A stretch of DNA of 64,000 bases from Roseateles violae. GTDB taxonomy: Bacteria > Pseudomonadota > Gammaproteobacteria > Burkholderiales > Burkholderiaceae_C. Every line of letters starts with the position of its first letter. Position 1 is the stretch's first letter. A model generated the notes under the pieces. The model saw only the letters and a list, made by a program, of their open reading frames with translations, had not been told where the DNA came from and made no database searches. The DNA is taken from assembly GCF_030410485.1 (NCBI RefSeq), contig NZ_JAUHHC010000002.1, forward strand, positions 248,001 to 312,000, read 5' to 3'. Positions 37,591-46,139 of the stretch are shown piece by piece. The translations under genes were made by a program, and so were the position numbers.

Positions 37591-38913
37591 CTAGGCGGCC
37601 CGCTGCAGCCGGATCACCGTCAAGAGCCCGCCGCCCTCGGCATTGCCCAGCTCCAGCTGGCCGCCCAGGCGCTGCACCGACTTCTCGACGATGGCCAGGC
37701 CCAGGCCGGCGCCGGTGGCGGCGGTGCGCGCCGCATCGCCGCGGAAGAAGGGCGTGGTCAGCCGCGCCAGCTTGTCCGGCGGCACGCCGGGGCCATGGTC
37801 GCGGACCTGCAAGAGCACCCAGGGCCCGTTCTGCGTGTGGCCGACCTCGACCAGGGCCGGCTCGCCGGGCCCATGGCCGTAGCGGCGTGCGTTCTCGAAC
37901 AGATTGAGCAGCACACGGCCCAGCTCGGTCTCGTCGGCCCAGACCTTCAGCTCCGAGGGCAGGCGGATCTGGATGCGGATCTGCGTCGGGTCGCGGAAGC
38001 CCTGCGCCTCGCGCTCGACCAGCTCGGCCAGCGGCACCGGCTGCAACTGCAGCTCGCTGGGCCGCGCATAGTCCATGAACTTGTTGATGATGGCGTCGAG
38101 CTGGTCGATGTCCTGCACCATGAACTGGCGCGCCTGCTCGTCGCTGACGCTCATCTCGACCTCCAGCCGCAGGCGGGCCAGCGGCGTGCGCAGATCGTGC
38201 GAGATGCCGGCCAGCATCACCGTGCGGTCCTCCTCCATCTTGGCCAGTTCGCGTGCCATGCGGTTGAAGCCCATATTGACCTCGCGGATCTCGCTGGTTA
38301 GCGTGCGCTCGTCCAGGCGCGAGTCGTACTCGCCCTCGCGGATGCGGCCGGCGGCGATCGAGAGCTCGCGCAGCGGCTGGTTGATCAGGCGCGCGATCAG
38401 GGCCGAACCCAGCGCCGTCGCGGCCAGCGAGATCGCGATCCACCACCAGTTGTTGAAGGAGGTGACGGTCAGCGGCGAGGCGCTGGTCTGCAGCCAGTAG
38501 GCGTCCTGGTCGACCGCGAAGCGCACCCACAGCCCGGTTTCGCCGTTGACGCTGCTCGCGACGACGGTGTCGGGCCCCAGCCGGCCGCGCAACTCGGCCG
38601 CCAGCTCCTTGGCGAAGGGGTTCATGTCGTAGGGCTGCCAGCGGTCATGGCCCTCGGCGACGCGCACCTTGACCATCTCGCTGCGCGCGATCGAGCTGAT
38701 CACGGCGACGCGGTTGATCGCGTCGGTATTGGCCAGCGCGGCGCGGCTCAGATTGACCAGGCCGGCCAGTTGCTGCGCCGCCTCCAGCGCGCGCGGCTCG
38801 GCCTCCAGCGCCTTGAAGGTCTGCTGCCAGGCCAGCACGCCGCCGGTCAGCAGCAGGGCCAGCAGGGCAAAGGTGCGCCAGAAGAGATTCAGCGCGAGCT
38901 GGGGGCGGCTCAC
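37591..38913 (-). CDS. EnvZ/OmpR-family sensor histidine kinase
   Basis: Membrane sensor kinase of about 440 residues. TM1 (about 12-32, TFALLALLLTGGVLAW), a periplasmic domain of about 130 residues, TM2 (WWWIAISLAATALGSALIA), HAMP (NQPLRELSIAAGRIREGEYD), HisKA with LAGISHDLRTPLARLRLE, and HATPase with N-box LLNLFENARRYGHG, DHGPGVP and GAGLGLAIV. The start is taken as the GTG at 38913, because no ATG lies between the regulator stop and TM1. Very like EnvZ in betaproteobacteria, where the pair responds to envelope or osmotic signals; I leave the symbol open. Confidence 0.87.
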   Translation of the reverse strand: MSRPQLALNLFWRTFALLALLLTGGVLAWQQTFKALEAEPRALEAAQQLAGLVNLSRAALANTDAINRVAVISSIARSEMVKVRVAEGHDRWQPYDMNPFAKELAAELRGRLGPDTVVASSVNGETGLWVRFAVDQDAYWLQTSASPLTVTSFNNWWWIAISLAATALGSALIARLINQPLRELSIAAGRIREGEYDSRLDERTLTSEIREVNMGFNRMARELAKMEEDRTVMLAGISHDLRTPLARLRLEVEMSVSDEQARQFMVQDIDQLDAIINKFMDYARPSELQLQPVPLAELVEREAQGFRDPTQIRIQIRLPSELKVWADETELGRVLLNLFENARRYGHGPGEPALVEVGHTQNGPWVLLQVRDHGPGVPPDKLARLTTPFFRGDAARTAATGAGLGLAIVEKSVQRLGGQLELGNAEGGGLLTVIRLQRAA

Positions 38914-38930
38914 CGAACGTTTGATCCGGC

Positions 38931-39674
38931 TCAGGCTGTCTCGTCGGGCACGAACACGTAGCCGACGCCCCAGACCGTCTGGATATAGCGCGGCTGGGCC
39001 GGATCGGTCTCGAGCAGCTTGCGCAGGCGCGAGATCTGCACGTCCAGGCTGCGGTCGAAGGGCTCGAACTCGCGGCCGCGCGCCAGCTGGGCCAGCTTGT
39101 CGCGGGAGAGCGGCTGGCGCGGGTGGCGCACCAGGGCCTTCAGCATCGAGAACTCGCCGGTGGTCAGCGGCAGCGGCTCGCCGTTCTTGGACAGGCGGCG
39201 CAGCGCCAGGTCGAACTCGAAGGGGCCGAAGGCGACCGTCATGGGCTCCTTGGACGGCGCGCCGGGCGCTTCCATCGCCGGGCGGCGGCGCAGCACCGCA
39301 TTGATGCGGGCCAGCAGTTCGCGCGGGTTGAAGGGCTTGGACAGGTAGTCGTCGGCGCCGACCTCCAGGCCGACGATGCGGTCGACCTCCTCGACCTTGG
39401 CCGTCAGCATGATGATGGGCGTGTTGTCGTTGCCGGCGCGCAGGCGCCGGCAGATGGTCAGCCCGTCCTCGCCGGGCAGCATCAGGTCGAGCACGATCAG
39501 GTCGACCGTCTCGCGGGTCAGCTGCTTGTTCAGCGCCTTGCCGTCCTCGGCCAGCAGCACGTCGAAGCCCTCCTGCGTCAGATAGCGGCGCAGCAGGTCG
39601 CGGATGCGGGCGTCGTCGTCGACGACCAGGATGCGGTTCGGTCGGGCGTTCGGGGTGCCGGTGCTGCTGTTCAT
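38931..39674 (-). CDS. ompR: OmpR-family response regulator
   Basis: A 247-residue regulator: receiver with DDD (19-21), phospho-acceptor D63 (LIVLDLMLPGEDG) and K113 (LSKPFN), then a winged-helix Trans_reg_C domain (about 145-240) with FSMLKALVRHPRQPLSRDKL and LRKLLETDP, ending WGVGYVFVPDETA. The linker RRRPAMEAPG is typical of OmpR. The ATG at 39674 has AGGA upstream. Followed within 20 bp by the kinase gene, a standard regulator-kinase operon. Confidence 0.88.
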   Translation of the reverse strand: MNSSTGTPNARPNRILVVDDDARIRDLLRRYLTQEGFDVLLAEDGKALNKQLTRETVDLIVLDLMLPGEDGLTICRRLRAGNDNTPIIMLTAKVEEVDRIVGLEVGADDYLSKPFNPRELLARINAVLRRRPAMEAPGAPSKEPMTVAFGPFEFDLALRRLSKNGEPLPLTTGEFSMLKALVRHPRQPLSRDKLAQLARGREFEPFDRSLDVQISRLRKLLETDPAQPRYIQTVWGVGYVFVPDETA

Positions 39675-39841
39675 GGCGGTCCTGTGGGCGGTCCTGAATT
39701 TGTAACAGCGGCATTGTGAGCGTGTTTTTCGGCTTTTCAAGCGCCGGCCCGCGATCGTTACAGCTCGTTTACAAAGAGTCTGGTCAACCGGCACGGCGGG
39801 CGCAACGCTAAGCTGTCAGCCCCCTGCCGCGGAGAAACCGG

Positions 39842-40570
39842 ATGAAGAACAAGACCCTGTCGACGCTTGCCTCGCTGGCGCTGCTGCTGCCCGCGCTGGG
39901 CGCCCAGGCGCAGAGCGCCGAGGCGCCGCGCGACCGGCTGAACCTGTCGGCCAGCGCCAGCGCCGAGGTGACCCGCGACCTGTTGGGCATCACTTTCTCG
40001 ACGACCAAGGAGGGCGGCGACGCCGCCGCCGTGCAGACGGCGCTGAAGCAGGCGCTCGATGCGGCGCTGGCGGAGGCGCGCAAGATCGCCAAGCCCGGCG
40101 CGGTCGAGCTGCAGGCCGGCAATTTCTCGCTGCAGCCGCGCTACACCGCCCCGCGCAGCGGCGCGGCGCCGACGATCAGCGGCTGGCAGGGCACGGCCGA
40201 ACTGCTGGTCGAGGGCAAGGACGCCGCGGCGATCGCCCAGCTGAGCGGCCGCATCGCCAGCATGAGCATCGCCCGGGTCGGCTACGGCCTGTCCAAGGAG
40301 CAGCGCGAGAAGGCCGAGGCCGAGCTGACCGCGCAGGCGATCGCCCGCTTCCGCGCGCGCGCCGCTGATTACGCGGGCCAGTTCGGTTATGGCGGCTATC
40401 AGATCGGCGAGGTCAGCATCAATGCCGCCGACAGCGGTCCGGTCCGGCCCATGCCCATGCTGCGCGCCAAGGCCATGTCGGCCGATGCCGGCGAGGCGCT
40501 GCCGGTCGAGGCCGGCAAGGCGACGGTCAGCGTGACGGTTGCCGGCTCAGTGCAGCTGCTGAAGAAATAG
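39842..40570 (+). CDS. SIMPL-domain periplasmic protein (DUF541)
   Basis: A 242-residue exported protein with a signal peptide (STLASLALLLPALGAQAQ). The SIMPL/DUF541 domain includes LNLSASASAEVTRDLLGI near the mature N-terminus, then FSLQPRYTAPRSGAAPTISGWQG and VGYGLSKEQREKAEAEL, and ends VSVTVAGSVQLLKK. E. coli YggE and BP26 belong to this family, linked to oxidative stress and oligomeric periplasmic assemblies. GGAGA precedes the ATG. Transcribed away from the ompR-type operon; the 167-bp gap between them has TTACA/GTAACA repeats but no clear operator. Confidence 0.85.
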   Translation: MKNKTLSTLASLALLLPALGAQAQSAEAPRDRLNLSASASAEVTRDLLGITFSTTKEGGDAAAVQTALKQALDAALAEARKIAKPGAVELQAGNFSLQPRYTAPRSGAAPTISGWQGTAELLVEGKDAAAIAQLSGRIASMSIARVGYGLSKEQREKAEAELTAQAIARFRARAADYAGQFGYGGYQIGEVSINAADSGPVRPMPMLRAKAMSADAGEALPVEAGKATVSVTVAGSVQLLKK

Positions 40571-40588
40571 GCAGGCGACCGCGCGCGC

Positions 40589-41371
40589 TTACTGGGCGGT
40601 CCAGCCGCCGTCCAGGCTCCAGGCCTGGCCGCGCACATTGGCGGCCGCGTCCGAGCACAGGAAGACGCTCAACTCGCCGAGCTGCTCGGGCGTCGTGAAC
40701 TGCAGCGAGGGCTGCTTCTCGGCCAGCAGTTGCTTCTTGGCGTCCTCGTTGCTGATGCCGGCCGCGGCGGCGCGCGCATCGACCTGCTTCTGCACCAGCG
40801 GTGTCAGCACCCAGCCGGGGCAGATCGCGTTGACGGTGACGCCGCTGGTCGCCGCCTCCAGCGCCACCGCCTTGGTGAAGCCGACGATGCCGTGCTTGGC
40901 CGCGACATAGGCCGATTTCTCGGCCGAGGCCACCAGGCCATGCACCGAGGCGATATTGAGGATGCGACCCCAGCCGCGCGCCTTCATCGCCGGCAGCGCC
41001 AGGCGCGTCGTGTGGAAGGCCGAAGTCAGATTGATCGCGATGATGGCGTCCCAGCGCTCGACCGGAAAGTTCTCCACCGGCGCCACATGCTGGATGCCGG
41101 CGTTGTTGACGAGGATGTCGCAGGCGCCGAACTCGGCCGCCACATGGGCCATCATGGCCTCGATCTCGGCCGGCTTGCTCATGTCCGCGCCGTGGTAGCC
41201 GACCCGGATGCCCTGCGCCGCACCGGCGGCCGCGACCTCGGACTTGGGGCCTTCGGCATCGCCGAAGCCGTTCAGAACGATGTTCGCGCCCTGGCGGGCC
41301 AGGCTCAGCGCGATGCCCAGACCGATGCCGCTGGTGGAGCCGGTGACCAGCGCTGTTTTGCCTTTCAACAT
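40589..41371 (-). CDS. bdhA: 3-hydroxybutyrate dehydrogenase
   Basis: NAD-dependent oxidation of 3-hydroxybutyrate to acetoacetate during polyhydroxybutyrate use. A short-chain dehydrogenase of 260 residues with TGSTSGIGLGIA, NNAG, catalytic Ser in LNIASVHGL and Y-x3-K in SAYVAAKHGI. The insertion TPLVQKQVDARAAAAG, with the QKQVDA pattern characteristic of BdhA, supports the specific call. The ATG at 41371 follows GAGAGGA. Divergent from an alpha/beta hydrolase gene 51 bp away. Confidence 0.93.
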   Translation of the reverse strand: MLKGKTALVTGSTSGIGLGIALSLARQGANIVLNGFGDAEGPKSEVAAAGAAQGIRVGYHGADMSKPAEIEAMMAHVAAEFGACDILVNNAGIQHVAPVENFPVERWDAIIAINLTSAFHTTRLALPAMKARGWGRILNIASVHGLVASAEKSAYVAAKHGIVGFTKAVALEAATSGVTVNAICPGWVLTPLVQKQVDARAAAAGISNEDAKKQLLAEKQPSLQFTTPEQLGELSVFLCSDAAANVRGQAWSLDGGWTAQ

Positions 41372-41422
41372 CTGCGACGTCCTCTCGTGGTTGATACGAT
41401 TGATTATGGAAGGATATGAACA

Positions 41423-42307
41423 ATGGCTGAACCGCAGCTGAATTATGTGCAGTGCCTCGGTGCCGCCGGCCTGCACCGCATGGCTTACTGGGAATGGGCG
41501 CACCAGGGCGGGCTGGCGAAGCCGCCGGTGCTGGTCTGCGTCCATGGCCTGGCGCGGCAGGGGCGCGATTTCGACACGCTGGCGCGCGCGCTCAGCGATC
41601 GCTATCGCGTGGTCTGCCCCGATGTGGTGGGCCGTGGCCGCTCGGACTGGCTGCGCCAGCCGGCCGGCTACCAGATCCCGGCCTATGTGGCCGATATGGT
41701 GACCTTGCTGGCGCGGCTCGACGTCGAGCAGGTCGACTGGGTCGGCACCTCGATGGGCGGACTGATCGGCCTGGGCCTGGCGGCCCTGCCGGACAGCCCG
41801 GTGCGCCGCCTGGTGCTGAACGACGTCGGCCCGGCGATCCGCTACGAGGCCTTGCAGCGCATCGGCAGCTATCTGGGCCAGCCGATCAGCTTCGATTCGG
41901 CGGAGCAGGGCGCCGACTACCTGCGCTCGATCTCGGCCGGCTTCGGCCCACACACCGCCGAGCAATGGGTGGCGCTGTCGCGGCCGATGCTGGTGCCGCT
42001 GGACGGCGGGCCGCGGCTGAAGCTGCATTACGACCCGCGCATCGCGCTGCCCTTTGCCGCTGTGACGCCGGAGCTGGCGGCGGCCGGCGAGGCGGCGCTG
42101 TGGCAGGCCTATGACGGCCTGCGCTGCCCGACGTTGCTGCTGCGCGGCGCCGACTCGGATCTGCTGTCGCGCGAGACGGCGCAGGCGATGACGCAGCGCG
42201 GCCCGCGCGCGACGCTGCACGAGCTGGCCGGCGTCGGCCATGCGCCCACGCTGGTGCAGCCGGATCAGATCGCGCTGGTGCGGGAGTTCCTGACCGCCTC
42301 GCCATGA
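41423..42307 (+). CDS. alpha/beta hydrolase
   Basis: A 294-residue cytoplasmic hydrolase: oxyanion region LVCVHGLARQGRDF, VCPDVVGRGRSDWL, nucleophile elbow VGTSMGGL (Ser near 110), VLNDVGPAIR, acid in LLRGADSDLL and catalytic His in GVGHAPTL. Divergence from bdhA suggests a role in hydroxybutyrate metabolism, perhaps as an oligomer hydrolase, but nothing in the protein fixes this. The last 4 bp overlap the relA start. Confidence 0.8.
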   Translation: MAEPQLNYVQCLGAAGLHRMAYWEWAHQGGLAKPPVLVCVHGLARQGRDFDTLARALSDRYRVVCPDVVGRGRSDWLRQPAGYQIPAYVADMVTLLARLDVEQVDWVGTSMGGLIGLGLAALPDSPVRRLVLNDVGPAIRYEALQRIGSYLGQPISFDSAEQGADYLRSISAGFGPHTAEQWVALSRPMLVPLDGGPRLKLHYDPRIALPFAAVTPELAAAGEAALWQAYDGLRCPTLLLRGADSDLLSRETAQAMTQRGPRATLHELAGVGHAPTLVQPDQIALVREFLTASP

Positions 42308-44610
42308 AGACCTCGGTCCATGCGGACGCCCAGCGCGCCGCGCCCATCGTCGCCTTGCTGGACGCCGAGCCGGCCGCGGCGGACTCCAGCGCGCCCGTGC
42401 TGCGCGCGCGCGCCTTCGCCGAGCCGCTGCTGACTGGCCGGCCGCTGGACACCGGCGAGGAGGCGCTGGCCCATGCCGACGGCGTTGCGACCATCCTGGC
42501 CGGCATCGGCGCGGCGCCGGCCATGCAGGCGGCCAGCTATCTGGTCTATGCCGGCGACTATCTGAACAAGCCCGAGGAGATCGTCAGCAAGGCCTTCGGC
42601 GAGTCCTATGCCAGCCTGGTGACGCACACGCGGCGCCTGGTGCAGATCCAGCGCGCCGCGCGCGAGGCGCAGCTGGATGCGCTGGGCCGCGAGCAGCGCG
42701 CCGAGCAGACCGAGCGGGTGCGCAAGATGCTGCTGGCCTTCTCGCGCGATCTGCGCGTCGTGCTGCTGCGCCTGGCTTCGCGCCTGCAGACGCTGCGCTA
42801 TTTCGCCGCCAGCAAAAAGCCCTGTCCGCAGGCGCTGGCGGCCGAGTCGCAGCAGGTGTTCGCGCCGCTGGCGAACCGGCTGGGCATCTGGCAGATCAAG
42901 TGGGAGCTGGAGGACCTGTCCTTCCGCTTCCTGCAGCCCGAGCGCTATCGCGAACTGGCGCGCGCGCTGGACGAGACGCGGGTCGAGCGCGAGCGCCGCA
43001 TCGAGGCCGCGCGCGTGGCGCTGCAGGCCGATCTGCTCGCGCATGGCATCGATGCGCAGGTGCAGGGCCGGCCCAAGCATCTGTTCAGCATCCACAAGAA
43101 GATGCAGGGCAAGGGCCTGGAGCTCGAGCGGGTCTTCGATCTGCGCGCCTTGCGCGTGGTCGTGCCCGAGGTCACCGATTGCTATGCGGCGCTGAGCCGC
43201 CTGCACGAGCTGTACACGCCGGTGGCCGGCGAGTTCGACGACTACATTGCCAAGCCCAAGGCCAACGGCTACCAGTCGCTGCACACGGTCGTGCTCGGGG
43301 CGGACGGCCGGCCGATGGAGGTGCAGATCCGCACGCGCGCGATGCACGAGCATGCCGAGCATGGGGTGGCCGCGCACTGGGCCTACAAGGAGGCCGGCGC
43401 GCGCGGCTATGCCGGCGTGGTCGCGGCCGGCGATTTCGAGGAGCAGGTGGCGGCCGCGCGCAAGGCGGTGCTGCGCCAGCTGCTGGCTTGGGAACGCGAC
43501 TTTGCCGAAGGCATGGAAGACGAAGGCGAGGGTGCCGGCGCCGCCTCGCAGCCGGTCTTCGACGACCGCATCTATGTGTTCACGCCGCAGGCTTCCATCG
43601 TCGAGCTGAGCGCCGGCGCGACGCCGATCGACTTCGCCTACGCGGTGCATACCGATCTGGGCCACCGCTGCCGCGGCGCCAAGGTCGACGGGCAGATGGT
43701 GCCGCTGAACAAGCGCCTGCAGAGCGGGCAGACGGTGGAGGTGACGGCGGCCAAGGAGGGCGGCCCTTCGCTGGACTGGCTGAACCCGGAACTCGGCTAT
43801 CTGCAGAGCCCGCGTTCGCGCGCCAAGGTGCGCGCCTGGTTCAATGCGCTGGCCGAGAAGCAGACGATCGCCAAGGGCCGCGAACTGGTCGAAAAGCTCT
43901 TGCAGCGCGAGGGCAAGACGGCGGTCAAGCTCGAGGACCTGGCGGCGCGGCTGGGCTTCAAGAATGCGGACGCGCTGTTCGAGGTGGTCGGCAAGGACGA
44001 GTACTCGCTGCGCAATATCGAGCTGCTGCTGCGCCCGCCGGCGCCCGAGCCGGACGAGGACGAGTTGCTCGCGCAGCGCCGCAGCAAGCCCAGCAGCGCG
44101 CCGCGCCAGGGGCAGGGCGGCGTGCTGGTGGTCGGCGTCGATTCGCTGCTGACCAATCTGGCGCGCTGCTGCCGGCCGGCGCCACCCGATCTGATCGGCG
44201 GTTATGTGACGCGCGGCAAGGGCGTGGCCATCCATCGCGCCGATTGCACGAACTTCCGCCAGATGGCGCAGCGCGCGCCCGAGCGGGTGATCGCCGTCGC
44301 CTGGGGCGGCGAGGTTGGGGCAGATGCGGCGGGCGGCAAGCACGCGGCGGTCTATCCGGTCGATGTCGTCGTCGAGGCGATCGATCGGCAGGGCCTGCTG
44401 CGCGATGTGCTGGAGGTTTTCGCCAAGGAGAAGATGAACGTCGCGGCCGTCCATATGCCGACGGTGCGCAGCGGCCTCAGCAAGGGCGGTGGCAAGGACG
44501 ACATCGCGCGCATGCACTTCACCGTCGAGGTCGCGGACTCGGGGCGGCTCGCCCATGTGCTGCGCAACATCGCGCAGCAGAGCGGTGTTCAGTCCGCCCG
44601 CCGAAAATAA
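42304..44610 (+). CDS. relA: RelA-type (p)ppGpp synthetase
   Basis: Stringent-response pyrophosphokinase of 768 residues. The N-terminal hydrolase-like domain (about 50-200) has lost the HD motif: the expected LLHDxxED region reads YLVYAGDYL, so hydrolysis is unlikely. The synthetase domain has GRPKHLFSIHKKMQGKG, VFDLRALRVVV and GEFDDYIAKPKANGYQSLHT; the EFDD sequence fits the RelA EXDD rather than the SpoT RXKD form. TGS (RIYVFTPQASIVELSAGATP), zinc-finger/helical region (ARCCRP) and ACT domain follow. The ATG overlaps the hydrolase stop by 4 bp. A bifunctional spoT is expected elsewhere. Confidence 0.93.
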   Translation: MKTSVHADAQRAAPIVALLDAEPAAADSSAPVLRARAFAEPLLTGRPLDTGEEALAHADGVATILAGIGAAPAMQAASYLVYAGDYLNKPEEIVSKAFGESYASLVTHTRRLVQIQRAAREAQLDALGREQRAEQTERVRKMLLAFSRDLRVVLLRLASRLQTLRYFAASKKPCPQALAAESQQVFAPLANRLGIWQIKWELEDLSFRFLQPERYRELARALDETRVERERRIEAARVALQADLLAHGIDAQVQGRPKHLFSIHKKMQGKGLELERVFDLRALRVVVPEVTDCYAALSRLHELYTPVAGEFDDYIAKPKANGYQSLHTVVLGADGRPMEVQIRTRAMHEHAEHGVAAHWAYKEAGARGYAGVVAAGDFEEQVAAARKAVLRQLLAWERDFAEGMEDEGEGAGAASQPVFDDRIYVFTPQASIVELSAGATPIDFAYAVHTDLGHRCRGAKVDGQMVPLNKRLQSGQTVEVTAAKEGGPSLDWLNPELGYLQSPRSRAKVRAWFNALAEKQTIAKGRELVEKLLQREGKTAVKLEDLAARLGFKNADALFEVVGKDEYSLRNIELLLRPPAPEPDEDELLAQRRSKPSSAPRQGQGGVLVVGVDSLLTNLARCCRPAPPDLIGGYVTRGKGVAIHRADCTNFRQMAQRAPERVIAVAWGGEVGADAAGGKHAAVYPVDVVVEAIDRQGLLRDVLEVFAKEKMNVAAVHMPTVRSGLSKGGGKDDIARMHFTVEVADSGRLAHVLRNIAQQSGVQSARRK

Positions 44611-44631
44611 TTGATCGCCGATTCGGAAATC

Positions 44632-44660
44632 TTGGACGTCTGAAAATTCCGTGCTATACT
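44632..44660 (+). promoter_or_regulatory. sigma-70 promoter of tRNA-Val
   Basis: TTGGAC and TATACT separated by exactly 17 bases, ending 12 bases before the tRNA. A textbook strong promoter and the best in the window. Confidence 0.88.
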
Positions 44661-44672
44661 GCGAAGCTCTTC

Positions 44673-44749
44673 AGGCGCGTAGCTCAGTTGGTTAGAGCAC
44701 CACCTTGACATGGTGGGGGTCGTTGGTTCGAATCCAATCGCGCCTACCA
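44673..44749 (+). tRNA. tRNA-Val (anticodon GAC)
   Basis: A 77-base cloverleaf: acceptor stem AGGCGCG pairing with CGCGCCT, D-arm with AGCTCAGTTGGTTAGAGC, anticodon stem CCACC/GGTGG with loop TTGACAT and anticodon GAC, T-arm with GGTTCGAATCC, discriminator A, and encoded CCA. It is the integration target of the adjacent element: the integrase gene runs into it from the other strand. Confidence 0.97.
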
Positions 44750-45969
44750 AATTCGGTAGGCAAAAAGCCCGATAGATCAGTGATCTGTCGGGCTTTTTCG
44801 TTTCCGGGTCCGACTGATGGGGCAGTCCGTGGGGCAGTCATTGCCTCGTTGAGCTTGGCTCGCTGGGTGCCGCCGTCGGCACCCGGGATCCATTTCGCGT
44901 ACTTGTCGATCAGCACCTTCACGTTGTGGCCGACCTGCGCGGCGATGTAGGCCGGCGTGACGCCGGCGATCAAGGCCGCCGTGCAGAAGGTATGGCGAGT
45001 GGCATAGGCGCGGCGATAGCGAATCCCGAGGCGGGCCAGGGTTGGCTTCCAGTAGGTGTCCCGCTGTGCGCGCTCGTCATGCCACGGCTTGCCGAGTTCC
45101 GGGTGTTCGAAGATCTCCGCATCCGTTCCGGGCTTGAAAGTGAACTGCATCATGACTGCGAGGGCGGCCATGGCGGCGTCCGGGATATCGACATCCCTGA
45201 CCACATGCGTTTTCGACCCGTCACGCTCCGATCCCTTGAACGTTCTTACCCGTTGGACGCGCGCAGTGCCTGTTTCGAAGTCGATGTCGCTCCATCGAAG
45301 GGCGATGATTTCTTCGGGACGCATACCAGTATGGAACGCCCAGTCGAAGTAGGCCCAGACCCGAATGTCGTAGTTCTCTGCAAAATCGCGCAAGACCCGG
45401 TCCCGCTCGGTGGGGGAAAGTGGATCAGGCAAGGTCCTGGTGGTCGCTCCGTTGGCAATGCCGATCATTGGGTTTTGAAACTTCAACGGACCGGGGTACT
45501 CGAGCTCGAAGATGCCTCTCAAAGGGATGAGGCAGTTGTTCATCAGCTTGCTGCTTGCCCATGGGTGCTTGCCAATCTTTGCTGCCAACTTGGCATGCGT
45601 CAGGTCGGCAATCGCGGTTTCTGGTCCCAGCAACGGTTTCCAGACATGGGTGACCGCATTGGTGTACTGAGACCGTGTCGCTGCGGTCAGTTTCCCGATG
45701 GAGTCGAGGTAGTCGGCGCACGCTTCAGCGAACGTTCGAGCCTTCGTGCCCGCTTTTCTGGCTCGGGAAGAGTTGGGGAATGTCTTCTCGTAGTCGAAGA
45801 TTCCTCGCTTGATCTCCCTCTCGATGCGGCGAAGCAGCACGTTGGCGATCTCGATGTTCTTGAGCGTGGGGGAGAGCCCCAGCGATTCGCGACACCGTTT
45901 CAGCTGGTAGTGAAACGTCACCCGAATGCTGTTCCCACGAACTTCTATTCCGCGCGGCAAGTCACCCAT
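44692..45969 (-). CDS. tyrosine recombinase (integrase), C-terminus read through the tRNA gene
   Basis: Site-specific recombinase of 425 residues as an open frame. N-terminal Arm-type region, SAM-like core-binding domain (about 75-165; FAEACADYLDSIGKLTAATRS), catalytic domain with Arg in TGMRPEEIIALRWSD, a Lys in the beta-hairpin, box II ATRHTF, VGH and the nucleophile Tyr in IDKYAKWI. The last residues (EKARQITDLSGFLP then DWIRTNDPHHVKVVL) come from the tRNA terminator and antisense tRNA-Val, and the stop codon lies inside the tRNA. This tail is a known signature of tRNA-integrated elements. Composition is AT-richer than the flanks. Confidence 0.92.
   Translation of the reverse strand: MGDLPRGIEVRGNSIRVTFHYQLKRCRESLGLSPTLKNIEIANVLLRRIEREIKRGIFDYEKTFPNSSRARKAGTKARTFAEACADYLDSIGKLTAATRSQYTNAVTHVWKPLLGPETAIADLTHAKLAAKIGKHPWASSKLMNNCLIPLRGIFELEYPGPLKFQNPMIGIANGATTRTLPDPLSPTERDRVLRDFAENYDIRVWAYFDWAFHTGMRPEEIIALRWSDIDFETGTARVQRVRTFKGSERDGSKTHVVRDVDIPDAAMAALAVMMQFTFKPGTDAEIFEHPELGKPWHDERAQRDTYWKPTLARLGIRYRRAYATRHTFCTAALIAGVTPAYIAAQVGHNVKVLIDKYAKWIPGADGGTQRAKLNEAMTAPRTAPSVGPGNEKARQITDLSGFLPTEFGRRDWIRTNDPHHVKVVL
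44762..44798. terminator. bidirectional rho-independent terminator of tRNA-Val
   Basis: An 18-base arm AAAAAGCCCGATAGATCA pairs with its downstream partner with one G-T wobble and ends in five T on both strands. On the plus strand it ends tRNA-Val transcription 13 bases after CCA. On the minus strand it lies inside the integrase reading frame, before the stop codon. Confidence 0.92.
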
Positions 45970-46139
45970 GATTCATACCACTCAACGTCTATGTGGATCC
46001 TCCCATCGGGAGAACGTCGGTACTCGCGGCCTTCGCGCCAGACGTGCTCCTCGATCTTTCGTCGCAACGCCTTTTCGGTGTAACCAGTGAGCTCGGCGAA
46101 CTTCTGCAGCAAGATAAATCTGACAGGTCGAGCATTCAT
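45945..46139 (-). CDS. excisionase-like small DNA-binding protein
   Basis: A 64-residue protein resembling recombination directionality factors: FILLQKFAELTGYTEKALRRKIEEHVW is a winged-helix start, here seen as FAELTGYTEKALRRKIE, followed by EGREYRRSPDGRIHIDVEWYESW, the wing with conserved tryptophan. It overlaps the integrase start by 25 bp, the usual int-xis arrangement. It would favour excision of the element. Confidence 0.78.
   Translation of the reverse strand: MNARPVRFILLQKFAELTGYTEKALRRKIEEHVWREGREYRRSPDGRIHIDVEWYESWVTCRAE

Noticed and set aside
44762-44798. The perfect stem as an attachment-site repeat
   Set aside because: It ends in T-tracts on both strands and sits 13 bases after the tRNA, which is terminator geometry.
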